DNA of 64,000 nucleotides from Pedobacter sp. FW305-3-2-15-E-R2A2 (GTDB lineage Bacteria; Bacteroidota; Bacteroidia; Sphingobacteriales; Sphingobacteriaceae), in NCBI RefSeq assembly GCF_038446955.1, contig NZ_CP151803.1, forward strand, positions 6,076,001-6,140,000, given 5' to 3'. The notes under the pieces were generated by a model. That model did not search any database and was not told where the DNA came from. It saw only the letters and a list, made by a program, of their open reading frames with translations. Below are positions 42,790 through 53,677 of this stretch, in pieces; position 1 is the first letter of the stretch; every line of letters begins with the position of its first letter. Position numbers and translations under genes: made by a program.

Positions 42790-45084
42790 ATGGAGTTTTT
42801 ACAAAACAATCTAATCTATTTTATTCCCGTCCTGGGATTAATTGGCATTATCGTCATGGCTATTAAAAGTGCCTGGGTAAACAAGCAGGATCCTGGTGAT
42901 GCAAACATGCAAGAGTTGGCCGGCTATATTGCCGACGGGGCGATGGCCTTTTTAAAAGCAGAATGGAAAGTATTGAGCATTTTCGTGGTCTTCACCGCAG
43001 CTTTACTGGCCTATTCCGGAACCGTTCACGAAGTCAACGGAGTGGAATTGCATTCCAGCTGGATCATTGCTGTCGCTTTTGTGATTGGTGCTGTATTTTC
43101 TGCTACTGCAGGATATATCGGGATGAAAGCCGCTACAAAAGCCAACGTACGTACTACCCAGGCTGCAAGAACGAGTTTATCCAAAGCTTTAAAAGTTTCC
43201 TTCACGGGAGGAACAGTAATGGGACTGGGTGTAGCAGGACTGGCAATCTTGGGATTAGGAGGTTTGTTTATTGTCTTCATGCAGGTATTTAATGTCGTAG
43301 AAGCCAACAGTACAGAAATGAAAACAGCAATAGAAGTGCTGACAGGTTTCTCCCTGGGTGCAGAGTCTATCGCCTTATTTGCCCGTGTTGGCGGCGGTAT
43401 TTATACCAAAGCAGCCGATGTAGGTGCCGATCTGGTAGGTAAAGTAGAAGCCGGAATTCCGGAAGATGATGTAAGAAATCCGGCGACAATTGCCGATAAC
43501 GTAGGTGATAATGTGGGGGATGTGGCTGGAATGGGTGCCGATTTATTCGGTTCTTATGTAGCAACGATACTCGCAACCATGGTGTTGGGACAAGAAATCG
43601 TGGTAGATAAATTAAATGGTGTAGCGGTCGATAACCTGAATGGTTTCTCGCCGGTATTGCTGCCAATGGTAATTTGCGGACTGGGAATTTTGTTCTCCAT
43701 CGTAGGAACCTGGTTCGTTCGCATTAAAGGAGAAGATTCCAATGTACAAACTGCCCTGAACTTAGGAAACTGGAGCTCTATCGTACTTACCGCTATCGCT
43801 TCTTATTTTATTGTGATGTTCATGCTTCCTGCTCAGCTGCATTTACGTGGCGTTAACTTTACCAGTCTGGATGTATTTTTTGCCATCATTGTTGGGTTAA
43901 TCGTGGGTACTTTGATGAGTATCATTACAGAATATTATACCGCTATGGGCAAAGGCCCGGTGAATTCGATCATTCAGCAATCAGGAACCGGCCATGCCAC
44001 AAATATTATCGGTGGTTTATCTGTAGGGATGAAATCTACCGTAGCCCCGATTCTGGTACTGGCAGCCGGAATTATCTTTTCTTATGCCTTTGCAGGTTTA
44101 TATGGTGTGGCCATTGCCGCAGCAGGAATGATGGCCACAACGGCGATGCAACTGGCCATTGACGCTTTCGGTCCTATTGCAGATAATGCAGGTGGAATTG
44201 CCGAAATGAGCCAGCTTCCACCAGAAGTTCGGGAACGTACAGACAATTTAGATGCAGTAGGAAACACTACAGCGGCTACGGGTAAGGGTTTCGCCATTGC
44301 TTCTGCAGCCTTAACCTCACTGGCTTTATTTGCGGCCTTTGTTGGCGTTGCAGGAATTGATGCCATCGATATTTATAAGGCCCCTGTTTTGGCGGGCTTA
44401 TTTGTAGGAGCGATGATTCCTTTTATCTTCTCTGCTTTATGTATTGCTGCTGTTGGTAAGGCCGCAATGGACATGGTTCAGGAGGTTCGTCGTCAGTTCC
44501 GTGAGATTCCGGGAATTATGGAATATAAAGCGAAACCGGAATACGAGAAATGTGTGGCGATCTCTACAGAAGCTTCTATCCGCGAAATGATGTTACCAGG
44601 GGCAATCGCTTTACTGGTTCCGATCATCGTTGGCTTTGGGCTTAAAGGTGTATTTCCTTCGGTAAGTTCTGCGGAGATCTTAGGTGGTCTGCTTGCTGGT
44701 GTTACCGTATCAGGTGTATTGATGGGGATTTTCCAGAGCAATGCCGGTGGTGCCTGGGACAATGCAAAAAAATCATTTGAAAAAGGGGTATCGATCAATG
44801 GAGAAATGTTCTATAAAAAATCGGAACCACATAAAGCTTCAGTGACTGGTGATACCGTCGGTGATCCCTTCAAAGATACTTCAGGTCCATCGATGAATAT
44901 CCTGATCAAACTGATGTCTATCGTTTCTCTGGTGATCGCTCCGTACATTGCCGTTGGAGTGATGACAGAAACAAAACAGGAGATCAAAAAAGAGATCAGG
45001 GTCATTAAAACGGTCGATTCTCTGGGAAAAGAAACAATGGATACGGTAAAAAATACCATTGACACCTTGACCGTCAAGCCATAA
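42790..45084 (+). CDS. hppA: Membrane-bound ion-pumping pyrophosphatase
   Basis: 764 residues with about 16 spans. It couples pyrophosphate hydrolysis to H+ or Na+ export. The substrate loop [18 protein letters not shown] and the [19 protein letters not shown] acidic motifs are intact, as is the third pyrophosphate region (KCVAISTEA-side and [12 protein letters not shown]). The [12 protein letters not shown] motif has Ala where K+-independent enzymes have Lys, so it is predicted to be K+-dependent. H+ versus Na+ specificity is not decided here. A charged C-terminal extension ([18 protein letters not shown]) is characteristic of Bacteroidota versions. Confidence 0.95.
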   Translation: MEFLQNNLIYFIPVLGLIGIIVMAIKSAWVNKQDPGDANMQELAGYIADGAMAFLKAEWKVLSIFVVFTAALLAYSGTVHEVNGVELHSSWIIAVAFVIGAVFSATAGYIGMKAATKANVRTTQAARTSLSKALKVSFTGGTVMGLGVAGLAILGLGGLFIVFMQVFNVVEANSTEMKTAIEVLTGFSLGAESIALFARVGGGIYTKAADVGADLVGKVEAGIPEDDVRNPATIADNVGDNVGDVAGMGADLFGSYVATILATMVLGQEIVVDKLNGVAVDNLNGFSPVLLPMVICGLGILFSIVGTWFVRIKGEDSNVQTALNLGNWSSIVLTAIASYFIVMFMLPAQLHLRGVNFTSLDVFFAIIVGLIVGTLMSIITEYYTAMGKGPVNSIIQQSGTGHATNIIGGLSVGMKSTVAPILVLAAGIIFSYAFAGLYGVAIAAAGMMATTAMQLAIDAFGPIADNAGGIAEMSQLPPEVRERTDNLDAVGNTTAATGKGFAIASAALTSLALFAAFVGVAGIDAIDIYKAPVLAGLFVGAMIPFIFSALCIAAVGKAAMDMVQEVRRQFREIPGIMEYKAKPEYEKCVAISTEASIREMMLPGAIALLVPIIVGFGLKGVFPSVSSAEILGGLLAGVTVSGVLMGIFQSNAGGAWDNAKKSFEKGVSINGEMFYKKSEPHKASVTGDTVGDPFKDTSGPSMNILIKLMSIVSLVIAPYIAVGVMTETKQEIKKEIRVIKTVDSLGKETMDTVKNTIDTLTVKP

Positions 45085-45102
45085 TATTATAATTGTTACT
45101 GC

Positions 45103-45139
45103 TAAAAGGGATTTTGAATAAGAATCCCTTTTATTTTTA
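45103..45139 (+). terminator. Terminator of hppA
   Basis: TAAAAGGGATT (45103-45113) pairs with AATCCCTTTTA (45123-45133), followed by TTTTT. Confidence 0.85.
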
Positions 45140-45213
45140 AACATATTTTATTTAGGTTTGACAATCAGATTACAAACCAAAGACTATAGAAAACTATTAC
45201 TAAATCTTAAATT

Positions 45214-46917
45214 ATGAATTTTAGAAAGTCAATCGACTTACTTACAAAAGAAGCTGCTGAGAGCGGAGAGGGCACCCTGAAGCGGACCCTTGGCCCCGTT
45301 AACCTGGTAGCTTTGGGTATTGGAGCCATTATTGGTGCTGGACTATTTTCCATCACCGGTTCTGCAGCCGCCAATAATGCCGGCCCGGCCATCACCATTT
45401 CCTTTATCATTGCAGCAATTGGTTGCGGATTTGCAGGCTTATGCTATGCAGAGTTTGCTTCCATGATTCCTGTTGCAGGAAGTGCTTACACCTATTCTTA
45501 TGCCACCATGGGCGAATTAGTTGCCTGGATTATTGGTTGGGATTTAGTGTTGGAATATGCGCTTGGTGCGGCCACGGTTTCCATCAGCTGGAGCCGGTAT
45601 CTCGTTAAGTTTCTTGCTTATTACGACGTCCACCTCCCTGCGGAAGTGACGATGTCACCTTTTGAGACTGCACAATTGCTTGACGGAACAACCGTTCATG
45701 GAATGTTCAACCTTCCGGCGGTATTTATCATATGTCTGATGTCATTGGTATTAATGAGAGGCACTCAGGAGTCTGCTTTTATCAATGGTTTGATTGTAGC
45801 GATTAAAGTAGTTATCGTATTCATATTTATTTTCTTAGGTTGGAAATACATCAACGCAGACAACTATTCTCCATATTTTATTCCTGCAGATAAGCCAGGT
45901 CATGACAGCTTCTTTACCAATGGATGGGGAGGTGTCATTCGGGCCGCGGGAATTGTGTTCTTTGCTTATATTGGTTTTGATGCCGTTTCTACTGCAGCAC
46001 AGGAAGCTAAGAATCCAAAGAAAGATATGCCAATCGGGATTCTCGTTTCCCTGTTTGTATGTACCGTTCTTTACATCTTATTCGCACACGTAATGACAGG
46101 TGTTGCCAACTATGACATGTTTAAAGGTCAGGATGGTATTGCGCCGGTTGCTGTTGCTATTGATAATATGGGAGTTAAAAATGCGGCCGGTGTGGTTACG
46201 CCTGCGTTCCCATGGTTAAATAAATTGATCATCCTTGCGATTTTAGGTGGTTATGCTTCTGTAATCCTGGTGATGTTACTGGGACAATCAAGGGTATTCT
46301 TCTCGATGAGTAAAGATGGTTTATTGCCTAAAGTATTCTCCAGTGTTCATCCTAAATTCAGTACTCCTGTGAAAAGCAATTTACTTTTCATGGTGTTTGT
46401 GAGTTTATTTGCTGCATTTGTTCCGGCAGGCGTAGTTGGTGAGATGACCAGTATCGGTACCTTACTTGCATTTATCCTGGTATGTATCGGAATTGTGATT
46501 CTTAGAAAACGCATGCCAGATCTTCCAAGAGCATTTAAAGTGCCATTGGTGCCACTAATCCCGATCTTAGGTGTGGTGGTATGTTTAGGAATGATGGTAT
46601 TCCTTCCTTTAGATACCTGGGTTCGTTTATTGGTATGGATGATCCTTGGTATGGATGTTTACCTGTTCTATGGTATCAAAAACAGTTTATTATCTGACAA
46701 TAACCCGGTAACACTGGCAAGAAGCAATAAAGTAGTTTCCTTAATCGGACTGGCTTTGGCTGCACTATTGGTTGCTGTTGCCTTCATTCACCATAGCATC
46801 ACAGACGGAAAAGATACAGGCTTGTATTATTTCTCTCTGGTTTATGCTGCGGTACATTTACTATTATACGCCTATCGTCTTTCCACTTCTAAAAACGTGA
46901 AAGCCAAGATAAACTAA
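45214..46917 (+). CDS. APC-superfamily (cationic amino-acid type) permease
   Basis: 567 residues with 14 or so spans. The N-terminal cytoplasmic part (FRKSIDLLTKEAAESGEGTLKRTLG) and the GIGAIIGAGLFSITG helix-1 motif are typical of the CAT-like YfnA/CAT subgroup, with FFAYIGFDAVSTAAQEAKNP in helix 6. Probable amino-acid uptake. It has its own strong terminator and stands alone, 130 bp after hppA. Confidence 0.92.
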   Translation: MNFRKSIDLLTKEAAESGEGTLKRTLGPVNLVALGIGAIIGAGLFSITGSAAANNAGPAITISFIIAAIGCGFAGLCYAEFASMIPVAGSAYTYSYATMGELVAWIIGWDLVLEYALGAATVSISWSRYLVKFLAYYDVHLPAEVTMSPFETAQLLDGTTVHGMFNLPAVFIICLMSLVLMRGTQESAFINGLIVAIKVVIVFIFIFLGWKYINADNYSPYFIPADKPGHDSFFTNGWGGVIRAAGIVFFAYIGFDAVSTAAQEAKNPKKDMPIGILVSLFVCTVLYILFAHVMTGVANYDMFKGQDGIAPVAVAIDNMGVKNAAGVVTPAFPWLNKLIILAILGGYASVILVMLLGQSRVFFSMSKDGLLPKVFSSVHPKFSTPVKSNLLFMVFVSLFAAFVPAGVVGEMTSIGTLLAFILVCIGIVILRKRMPDLPRAFKVPLVPLIPILGVVVCLGMMVFLPLDTWVRLLVWMILGMDVYLFYGIKNSLLSDNNPVTLARSNKVVSLIGLALAALLVAVAFIHHSITDGKDTGLYYFSLVYAAVHLLLYAYRLSTSKNVKAKIN

Positions 46918-46954
46918 CAACCGTTTAAAGGATTTCTATTCTTTATTACGTGAT

Positions 46955-46993
46955 AAGGCCTGATGTTAATCCTAACATCAGGCCTTGTTATTT
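46955..46993 (+). terminator. Terminator of the amino-acid permease gene
   Basis: AAGGCCTGATGTTA (46955-46968) pairs perfectly with TAACATCAGGCCTT (46973-46986), 4-nt loop, then GTTATTT. Confidence 0.9.
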
Positions 46994-47047
46994 CCTTATA
47001 TTCTGCACTCAACAGTAAAACTGTCTCATTTTTATTACAATTTAATT

Positions 47048-47055
47048 TACCTTTG
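47048..47055 (+). promoter_or_regulatory. -7 element before marC
   Basis: TACCTTTG, an exact TAnnTTTG match 19 bp before the ATG at 47074. It argues against longer starts further upstream. Confidence 0.45.
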
Positions 47056-47073
47056 CAGCATAAATTAACTGCT

Positions 47074-47640
47074 ATGGAATTCAATTTCAGTCAAATCTTG
47101 TCGTGTTCGATGGTTATTTTTGCCATCATCGATATCCTGGGCTCCATCCCTGTGGTGATAGAACTCAGAAAAAAAGCCGGTCATATTCAGTCTGAAAAAG
47201 CGACCATAGTAGCAACAGTGCTAATGATTATCTTCCTTTTTGCGGGAGAAACCCTGTTAAAAGTCATTGGTCTTGATGTGGAATCTTTCGCCATTGCAGG
47301 TTCCTTTGTAATCTTCTTTATTGCAATGGAGATGATCCTCGGCTTAACCATATTTAAAGAAGAAGTTCCTGAAACCGTATCCATTGTACCTCTGGCCTTC
47401 CCTTTAATTGCAGGTGCAGGAACAATGACCACCCTCTTATCGTTAAAAACAGAATATGCCACTCAAAATATCATTGTGGGCATCCTGATCAATATGAGTT
47501 TTGTATACTTTGTACTGAAGAATACAAACAGACTGGAAAGACTTTTTGGAAAGTCCGGGTTGAATGTATTAAGAAAGGCATTTGGAATCATATTACTTGC
47601 GATTGCCATCAAACTCTTCCGTAACAATACCGGACTGTAA
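47074..47640 (+). CDS. MarC-family integral membrane protein
   Basis: 188 residues with six hydrophobic segments. The N-terminal FAIIDILGSIPVVIEL and the central VPLAFPLIAGAGTMTTLLSL motifs are the MarC family signature. The family's function is not firmly established; despite the name, it is not an antibiotic-resistance gene. The ATG at 47074 is chosen because 37 upstream in-frame codons overlap the preceding terminator and the -7 box. Confidence 0.9.
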   Translation: MEFNFSQILSCSMVIFAIIDILGSIPVVIELRKKAGHIQSEKATIVATVLMIIFLFAGETLLKVIGLDVESFAIAGSFVIFFIAMEMILGLTIFKEEVPETVSIVPLAFPLIAGAGTMTTLLSLKTEYATQNIIVGILINMSFVYFVLKNTNRLERLFGKSGLNVLRKAFGIILLAIAIKLFRNNTGL

Positions 47641-47687
47641 CATATCTGCTTCGGGCGCGTCTTATATTAAGAAACCAATATAAGAAG

Positions 47688-47801
47688 ATGAATAACTTCG
47701 AGCAATTTACCCTCATCATTGGCGCTTTGGCCATTTTCTTTGAAGCCCTAAGGCATGCAAAGGAAAAGATCAGGCATTGGTTTAGTACGCAAAAGCACTA
47801 A
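47688..47801 (+). CDS. Predicted 37-residue membrane miniprotein
   Basis: Starts ATG 47688 after AAGAAG (a good ribosome site for this genome) and reads MNNFEQFTLIIGALAIFFEALRHAKEK-type sequence, split by one hydrophobic helix and a basic, His-containing tail ending STQKH. An 8-bp inverted repeat (CTTATATT / AATATAAG, 47661-47684) precedes it. Its stop overlaps the convergent methyltransferase stop by 4 bp. It could be a real small protein; no family known. Confidence 0.45.
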   Translation: MNNFEQFTLIIGALAIFFEALRHAKEKIRHWFSTQKH

Positions 47802-48961
47802 ACCTTAGTCAAGCGGGCTACAAACATGGTATCCGCTTTGTCTTTATAACCTTTGATCACTTCCATTTTCTCCAGTTTCAGCGAAAGGTTTTCTTCCAGA
47901 TAGCTGACCACCTCCTCATTCTCCTGCTTAAAAACAGAGCAGGTGATGTAGATGAGCGGTTTTCCCGGTTTCAGGTATTTCACAACATTCGATGCAATGG
48001 CCTTTTGTAATCTGGTATAATTGCTGATTTTATGTTCATCAAAGAAATACAGCATTTCCGGTGTACGTCCCCAGGTTCCTGAACCGGAGCAAGGTGCATC
48101 CAGAATAATCCCATCAAATTCATAATGGTGTAAATCCTGATCATTGTTTTGCAGCAGATCCAGGACTTTCTTTTGATACTTTTTAATTCCCGCCTCGTGA
48201 AAACGATCATCGAGGTTGTTTAAGCTATTTTCTCTAACATCACTCACCAACAGCTGCACGCTAGGCTCAAGATCGTGCAGAAGCAGGGATTTGCCGCCTG
48301 AGGCAGCACAGCAATCCCACCAGTAATCCCAGGTTTTGGGCTCAAAGAACATCCCTGTCTTTTGAGAAGAAAGATCCTGCACCTGATAGAACTTCTGATT
48401 GGGGAATACATTTTCCAGCTTTGTACCATTCGGCAAGGCCAGTGTGGTCTCGCTCAGCTCCTGAACAGGCACTTCATGCGCTTTCAAAGCTTCCAGTAAT
48501 GATTTTAAATGACCAGTAGTGATTCTTAAAAATAAGTCTGGTTGTGTAAAGAAGGATTCAAAGAAATCTTCCTTCTCTACCGCTGCTGAAAGGTTTTGAT
48601 GAAAAGAAAAGACATCCGCCAATTTAAAATCGGCAAATGCCTGTTGTACCAGTTCCAGTTTGGCTTTTACCGGCAGTTCCATCTTCGCTGCCAAAGCAGG
48701 CAAATGCGTCTCTACCACAAGACTTGGCGTAGTATTACATAAGAAATCAGCTACCGCAAGGCGAAGCACCTGCTGCTCTTTGATCAGGGCCTTTCCAAGC
48801 CTAAAAAAGCTATAGATATAGCGGCTGGACCATCTTCTGTCGGAAGAGCCCATCTTTTTATTCTGCTTGAAATAGATAAACAAAAACCGATGCAAAGGCA
48901 ATAAGCCATCATAGTTTTTAAAGATCTGCTCAAAAGCCCTGATTTGATGTTCTATTCTCAT
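47798..48961 (-). CDS. RsmB/NOP-family SAM-dependent rRNA cytosine-C5 methyltransferase
   Basis: 387 residues. An N-terminal RsmB-like region precedes the Rossmann methyltransferase domain. The SAM loop is seen as WDCCAASGGKSLLL (motif I), the catalytic-site region as DAPCSGSGTWGR (motif IV, Cys), and ITCSVFKQENEEVV (motif VI, Cys). Probably methylates a cytosine in 16S rRNA. The start overlaps the stop of the upstream PBP1-like gene by 4 bp. Exact target base not assigned. Confidence 0.9.
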   Translation of the reverse strand: MRIEHQIRAFEQIFKNYDGLLPLHRFLFIYFKQNKKMGSSDRRWSSRYIYSFFRLGKALIKEQQVLRLAVADFLCNTTPSLVVETHLPALAAKMELPVKAKLELVQQAFADFKLADVFSFHQNLSAAVEKEDFFESFFTQPDLFLRITTGHLKSLLEALKAHEVPVQELSETTLALPNGTKLENVFPNQKFYQVQDLSSQKTGMFFEPKTWDYWWDCCAASGGKSLLLHDLEPSVQLLVSDVRENSLNNLDDRFHEAGIKKYQKKVLDLLQNNDQDLHHYEFDGIILDAPCSGSGTWGRTPEMLYFFDEHKISNYTRLQKAIASNVVKYLKPGKPLIYITCSVFKQENEEVVSYLEENLSLKLEKMEVIKGYKDKADTMFVARLTKV

Positions 48962-50193
48962 TCTATAACGTTTAGCGCAAAGTTCTTATAACGTAAAAGC
49001 ATTAAACTGGTATTGATATAGCCCAGTTTCTCATTATGATAGAACGTAAAGGAATTATGCAGCCCTTTATATCTTTCTTTGGTCAGGTATTTCAGGTAAT
49101 TGGCTCCATGTTCTGCAAACAATTTACCAAAATAGAAACCAATATCAAAGCCTTTAAAAGAATATTCACCAGGTTCAAAATTGAACTTAGTCCGGTATTT
49201 CTTAATGAAGGTGATCGTTTCTCCATTTTGGTAATCGACTTTGTAAGAAGAAGTAATGCTGGTATTTAAGGCCTGAAGCCTGTCGATATTATAATTTTGT
49301 TTTACCCAATCCGGATGACCGAACAGGTTTACATTAAACCCTTTGTTTTTGATCTTCACCAATCTGTCCAGCGTAGGCACTACAAACTTACGGTCAGAAG
49401 AAGTCACAATCACCACGTATTGCTTGTTCTTTGCCATTTTAGTTTCGAAACTGAATACCGAAGGGTATTCCTGCAGCAGATAGACCTTTTTATTATAATG
49501 AAAAAACTGACGCAAAGGTGCAGCCATAATCTCATCACTGGTTGTCTTTGGATTGATCAGCACGATCACTGTATTGTCCGGATTGTAATTCTTAATGATA
49601 TAATTGCCAATTTTCTCTGCATGAAGGTCAATGTTATTGACAATAGAGATCAGATTAGGATTGGAGAACTCTTCCGGATGTGAAGCTGCCAAAGGCGATA
49701 CCACAGGAATATTTTTCGCAATAGAATATTGCGTAATATACTTTACACCCTGCGGAAATACCGGACCAACAATCAGGTTACTGGACAGTAGACCGCCATT
49801 ATTGATCAGTCCTTCCAATTGTGAGTTATTATCACGGGTATCGTAAACGTTGACTTTAAAATTCAGGCCTAAAGACGCCGCAGAGTCTATCCCAAGCTTA
49901 AAGCCCTGATAAAAATCAATGGCCATAGCAGATTTCTCTACTTCGGCTTTGGTTGCCGTCTTTAACTTGATTTCGTTTAAACGAAAAGGGATGAGTAAGG
50001 AAATATTGGCTTCGCTGAAGCGTTCGACCGGTTTCTCTACTTCTTTTTCTTTTGGGGGAGTATCAGGTTTTTTATTTGTATTGGGCCGTGTTTTCGGCGA
50101 ACACGCCGAAAACAACAAGCCAATACAAAGGATCAGCCAATATTTATTCCCACTCAATTGTAGCTGGGGGTTTTGAGCTGATATCATATACAA
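48958..50193 (-). CDS. Periplasmic-binding-protein-like lipoprotein (type 1 fold)
   Basis: 411 residues. A hydrophobic leader ([14 protein letters not shown], lipobox Cys about 31) is followed by a Lys/Pro/Glu-rich linker and a type 1 periplasmic-binding fold (about 62-411: [50 protein letters not shown]). No partner transport genes are nearby. The start is inside guaA: the ATGs at 50193 and 50187 overlap the guaA 3' end by about 45-50 bp. It is a single-protein lipoprotein of unknown ligand; such genes sit beside guaA in related genomes, from memory. Confidence 0.8.
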   Translation of the reverse strand: MYMISAQNPQLQLSGNKYWLILCIGLLFSACSPKTRPNTNKKPDTPPKEKEVEKPVERFSEANISLLIPFRLNEIKLKTATKAEVEKSAMAIDFYQGFKLGIDSAASLGLNFKVNVYDTRDNNSQLEGLINNGGLLSSNLIVGPVFPQGVKYITQYSIAKNIPVVSPLAASHPEEFSNPNLISIVNNIDLHAEKIGNYIIKNYNPDNTVIVLINPKTTSDEIMAAPLRQFFHYNKKVYLLQEYPSVFSFETKMAKNKQYVVIVTSSDRKFVVPTLDRLVKIKNKGFNVNLFGHPDWVKQNYNIDRLQALNTSITSSYKVDYQNGETITFIKKYRTKFNFEPGEYSFKGFDIGFYFGKLFAEHGANYLKYLTKERYKGLHNSFTFYHNEKLGYINTSLMLLRYKNFALNVIE

Positions 50194-51679
50194 CGCGGTT
50201 TATTCCTTTTACTTTGTTAATAATTTCATTAGAAATTTTGGCGAGTACATTGTACGGTAAATGACACCAATCTGCTGTCATTCCATCTACAGATTCTACT
50301 GCACGAAGGCAAATGGCATTCTCGTAAGTCCGCTCATCACCCATTACTCCTACGGATTGCACAGGAAGGAAGATGGCACCTGCCTGCCATACTTTATCGT
50401 ATAGTCCTGCTTCTTTTAAATTGTTGATGTAAATGGCATCCGCTTCCTGTAAGATCGCTACTTTCTCCGGAGTCACTTCACCAAGAATCCTGATCGCTAA
50501 ACCTGGTCCCGGGAAAGGGTGACGGCCAATAATGAAATGCTCCAATCCTAATGAAGTACCTACTCTTCTCACTTCGTCTTTAAACAAGGTATTTAATGGC
50601 TCTACTACCTGTAACTTCATGAAGTCAGGTAATCCACCTACATTATGGTGTGATTTAATGGTTGCTGACGGACCGTTTACAGAGATGGATTCAATTACAT
50701 CCGGGTAAATTGTTCCTTGTGCAAGCCATTTCACATCTTGTACCTGGTGTGCTTCATCGTCGAAAACTTCGATAAATACCCGACCGATCGCCTTACGTTT
50801 CAATTCAGGATCCGTAACACCGGCAAGCTGACTTAAGAAACGTTCTTTAGCATCCACCCCCTTGATGTTTAATCCAAGGTGTTTATATTGTTCTAATACC
50901 CCTTCATATTCGTCTTTACGAAGTAAACCATTGTCCACAAAAATACAATGAAGGTTTGTGCCGATTGCTTTATGTAAAAGGATGGCAGCAACACTGGAAT
51001 CTACTCCTCCTGAAAGGGCCAGAACCACTTTATCGTCACCTAATTTTGCTTGTAAATCTGCAATAGTCGTTTCTACAAAAGCTTCAGAAGTCCATGACTG
51101 GCTACATCCGCAGATGTCTACCAGGAAGTTTTCCAAAAGCTGTTTTCCATCGGTACTGTGAGTCACCTCAGGGTGAAACTGAATGGCATAAGTTTCGGTA
51201 TCTTTAATCTGATAAGCAGCAACTTTTACGCTGTCTGTACTTGCAATCAGTTCAAAATTTTCAGGGATTTTAGTGATGGTATCTCCATGAGACATCCATA
51301 CCTGAGAATCCAGGTTGATATTTTTAAATAATTTATTTCCGCTAGCAACGAAATTCAGGTTAGCCCTGCCGTATTCACGTGTCGAAGAGGCCTGAACTTC
51401 ACCTCCTAATTGTTGAGCCATATATTGCGCACCATAACAAACTCCTAAAACCGGAAATTTAAGGTGGAATTTGGTTAAGTCTATCTGAGGAGCATCTTCC
51501 TGACGAACTGAATATGGACTTCCTGAAAAGATGACACCTTTCACATCAGATGAGATTTCAGGAATGTTGTTGAATGGATGAATTTCGCAATACACATTTA
51601 GTTCGCGTACCCTGCGGGCAATTAGCTGTGTGTATTGGGAACCAAAATCGAGAATAATGATTTTTTCTAGCATGGCCAA
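50144..51679 (-). CDS. guaA: GMP synthase (glutamine-hydrolysing)
   Basis: 511 residues. The class I glutaminase domain (about 5-195) has [12 protein letters not shown] with the nucleophilic Cys and the HPEVTHS His/Glu dyad. The ATP pyrophosphatase domain (about 200-385) has the PP-loop [11 protein letters not shown]. The C-terminal dimerisation domain ends [13 protein letters not shown], as in canonical GuaA. It makes GMP from XMP. Followed by the lipoprotein gene, whose start overlaps the 3' end. Confidence 0.96.
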   Translation of the reverse strand: MAMLEKIIILDFGSQYTQLIARRVRELNVYCEIHPFNNIPEISSDVKGVIFSGSPYSVRQEDAPQIDLTKFHLKFPVLGVCYGAQYMAQQLGGEVQASSTREYGRANLNFVASGNKLFKNINLDSQVWMSHGDTITKIPENFELIASTDSVKVAAYQIKDTETYAIQFHPEVTHSTDGKQLLENFLVDICGCSQSWTSEAFVETTIADLQAKLGDDKVVLALSGGVDSSVAAILLHKAIGTNLHCIFVDNGLLRKDEYEGVLEQYKHLGLNIKGVDAKERFLSQLAGVTDPELKRKAIGRVFIEVFDDEAHQVQDVKWLAQGTIYPDVIESISVNGPSATIKSHHNVGGLPDFMKLQVVEPLNTLFKDEVRRVGTSLGLEHFIIGRHPFPGPGLAIRILGEVTPEKVAILQEADAIYINNLKEAGLYDKVWQAGAIFLPVQSVGVMGDERTYENAICLRAVESVDGMTADWCHLPYNVLAKISNEIINKVKGINRVVYDISSKPPATIEWE

Positions 51680-51716
51680 AGTTAAGAAAACTTAGCTGCT
51701 GCTACAAGACAGATTA

Positions 51717-52181
51717 TCAATTAACCTCGATTTGATACTTATTCACTTCTACACCGAACCTGCGCAGAAAATCAACCCCTTCATCACTCGGTAATCCTTT
51801 GTATTCCGCATAAGAATCCATGTACAGCACTTTCTTTATTCCCGATGACAAGATCAGCCTTGCGCAGGCAATGCAAGGAGAAAGTGTGGTATATAAAGTC
51901 GATCCCTCGATCTTAGATCCGTTTTTTGAAGCGTATAATATGGCATTTTCTTCTGCATGCAAAGCTAAGGAACAGCTTCCTCTGGAATCTCTTTCGCAAC
52001 CTGTCTCCGGCCATTCCTCATCACAATTGTGTGTTCCCGGCGGCGGTCCGTTATAACCAATGGAAATAATCCTGGTATCTTTTGTCAGCACCGCTCCTAC
52101 CTGTGCCCTTACACAATGTGATCGTGCGGCCAGATCGGCGGCCAGGTGCATATAAATATGATCAAAACTTTTCTTACTCAT
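51717..52181 (-). CDS. dCMP/cytidine deaminase-family enzyme
   Basis: 154 residues with zinc-site motifs LHAEENAI (His-Ala-Glu) and LSPCIACARLI (PCxxC). The VGAVLTKDTRIISIGYNGPPPGTHNCDEE block and a putative extra zinc-site pattern fit deoxycytidylate deaminase (ComEB type), which makes dUMP for thymidylate synthesis. Ends 37 bp before the guaA start, on the same strand. Confidence 0.92.
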   Translation of the reverse strand: MSKKSFDHIYMHLAADLAARSHCVRAQVGAVLTKDTRIISIGYNGPPPGTHNCDEEWPETGCERDSRGSCSLALHAEENAILYASKNGSKIEGSTLYTTLSPCIACARLILSSGIKKVLYMDSYAEYKGLPSDEGVDFLRRFGVEVNKYQIEVN

Positions 52182-52195
52182 TATCGATATAAATT

Positions 52196-52230
52196 AAAAA
52201 GCTTCTCATTAAATAAATGAGAAGCTTTTT
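52196..52230. terminator. Symmetrical terminator
   Basis: AAAAAGCTTCTCATT (52196-52210) pairs with AATGAGAAGCTTTTT (52216-52230). Lies after the minus-strand MFS gene; T-rich on both strands. Confidence 0.85.
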
Positions 52231-52246
52231 CTGTTTTTTAATAGGA

Positions 52247-53677
52247 TTAATGGCCTCCTGAAATCTTCTTATCGAAAGAGATGCCCTGAGCCCTAAGAAT
52301 TCCACTCACTTTCCAGGCATAAAATACCAGGTATGCAAAACAAAGAATTCCGACAATATAACTATTTTGAATGCCAATAAATTCTGATACATAGCCCTGA
52401 ACCCAGCTCATGATACCACCGCCCATGATCATCATGATCAGGAAGCTACTTCCCTGACTGGTATTTTTACCCAGTCCGCTCACCGCAAGGGTAAAGATAC
52501 AAGGCCATAATGTGCTACAGAACAAACCTACACTGGTGATGGCGTAAACGCTGACCATGCCTGTTGTAAACATACCGATCAATAAAGCAATGATACCAAT
52601 AGTAGCAAAGATCAGCAACATACGTGCAGGATTTCCTTTACTCAGCATATCAGCAGCAATTAACACAAGAATGATCCAGCCATATACATAAAAAGGAGCT
52701 AAATCATGTTTTGCAATCGCATTAACGCCTAAGAAAATACCAAAAGCTAAATAAGGGGCCACAAATCTCAGGATCTTCTGAACCTGTACATTATCAGTAA
52801 ATGCTTCTACCGCACCTGTCCAGCGACCAATCATCATACTCGCCCAGTATAGAGAAATGTATGGGGCTACATCTTTCAAGGCAAAACCCAATTCTTTTTC
52901 CATATAAGCAGGCAGGTTACTTGCTGTAGACACCTCAACACCTACATAAACAAAGATGGCAATCATACCCAACACCAACTGAGGGTATTTAAGTGCAGAA
53001 CTTCTGGACGCTCCGGCATCATCCGCCGACTCTTCTACCAAAGCTGGTCTGTCCGGAAGTGGGGATAATTTTAAGAAGATCGCCACTGCGAGGAAGGCTA
53101 CACCCAGGATCAGATAAGGTATTTTAACACTTTCAATGCTGATGTCGCTGCTGCCTGCAGATCCAAAAATTGCAAAACTTACAATTAGCGGTCCGATGGT
53201 CGTTCCAAAGTTATTGATCCCACCAGCAAGCGTTAAACGCTGAGATCCTGTTTTAATAGGACCTAAGGCAATGGCCAGGGGATTTGCTACCGTTTGCTGT
53301 AAGGAAAATCCCAATGCAACAATAAACAAACCAGACAGCATTAATGGAAATGAACCATAATTTGCCGCGGGATAAAACAATAAGGTTCCAACTGCAGAAA
53401 TACATAAGCCCAATGCAAGACCATTTTTGTATCCGATTTTATTGACAAGATCTTTTTTGATTAAAATAGAGACGCCCATATAGATCAATGACCCCACGGT
53501 ATAAGCGATATAAAAAGCTAAGGATACCCATTGACTTTGACTTTGTGTTAAATGGAAAGCTTTTTGAAATACTGGAATCAGGATATCATTACTCGCCGCT
53601 ACAAAGCCCCAAAAAAAGAACACGGTAACTAAAGGAATGAACTGTCCCCACTTTGTTTGAGAATTTTCTGCAATCAT
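52247..53677 (-). CDS. MFS transporter, FucP/GluP-type sugar:H+ symporter
   Basis: 476 residues with 12 spans. It has FucP/GluP family traits such as VTVFFFWGFVAASNDILIPVFQKAFHL at the N-terminus, PLAIALGPIKTGSQRLTLAGGINNFGTTIGPLI, and SLYWASMMIGRWTG after the middle loop. These carriers import fucose, glucose or galactose with protons. The precise sugar is not decided. Monocistronic. Confidence 0.9.
   Translation of the reverse strand: MIAENSQTKWGQFIPLVTVFFFWGFVAASNDILIPVFQKAFHLTQSQSQWVSLAFYIAYTVGSLIYMGVSILIKKDLVNKIGYKNGLALGLCISAVGTLLFYPAANYGSFPLMLSGLFIVALGFSLQQTVANPLAIALGPIKTGSQRLTLAGGINNFGTTIGPLIVSFAIFGSAGSSDISIESVKIPYLILGVAFLAVAIFLKLSPLPDRPALVEESADDAGASRSSALKYPQLVLGMIAIFVYVGVEVSTASNLPAYMEKELGFALKDVAPYISLYWASMMIGRWTGAVEAFTDNVQVQKILRFVAPYLAFGIFLGVNAIAKHDLAPFYVYGWIILVLIAADMLSKGNPARMLLIFATIGIIALLIGMFTTGMVSVYAITSVGLFCSTLWPCIFTLAVSGLGKNTSQGSSFLIMMIMGGGIMSWVQGYVSEFIGIQNSYIVGILCFAYLVFYAWKVSGILRAQGISFDKKISGGH

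Noticed and set aside
46963-47073. In-frame upstream extension of marC
   Set aside because: It begins inside the terminator of the preceding gene and includes the presumed -7 box, so the ATG at 47074 is a better start.
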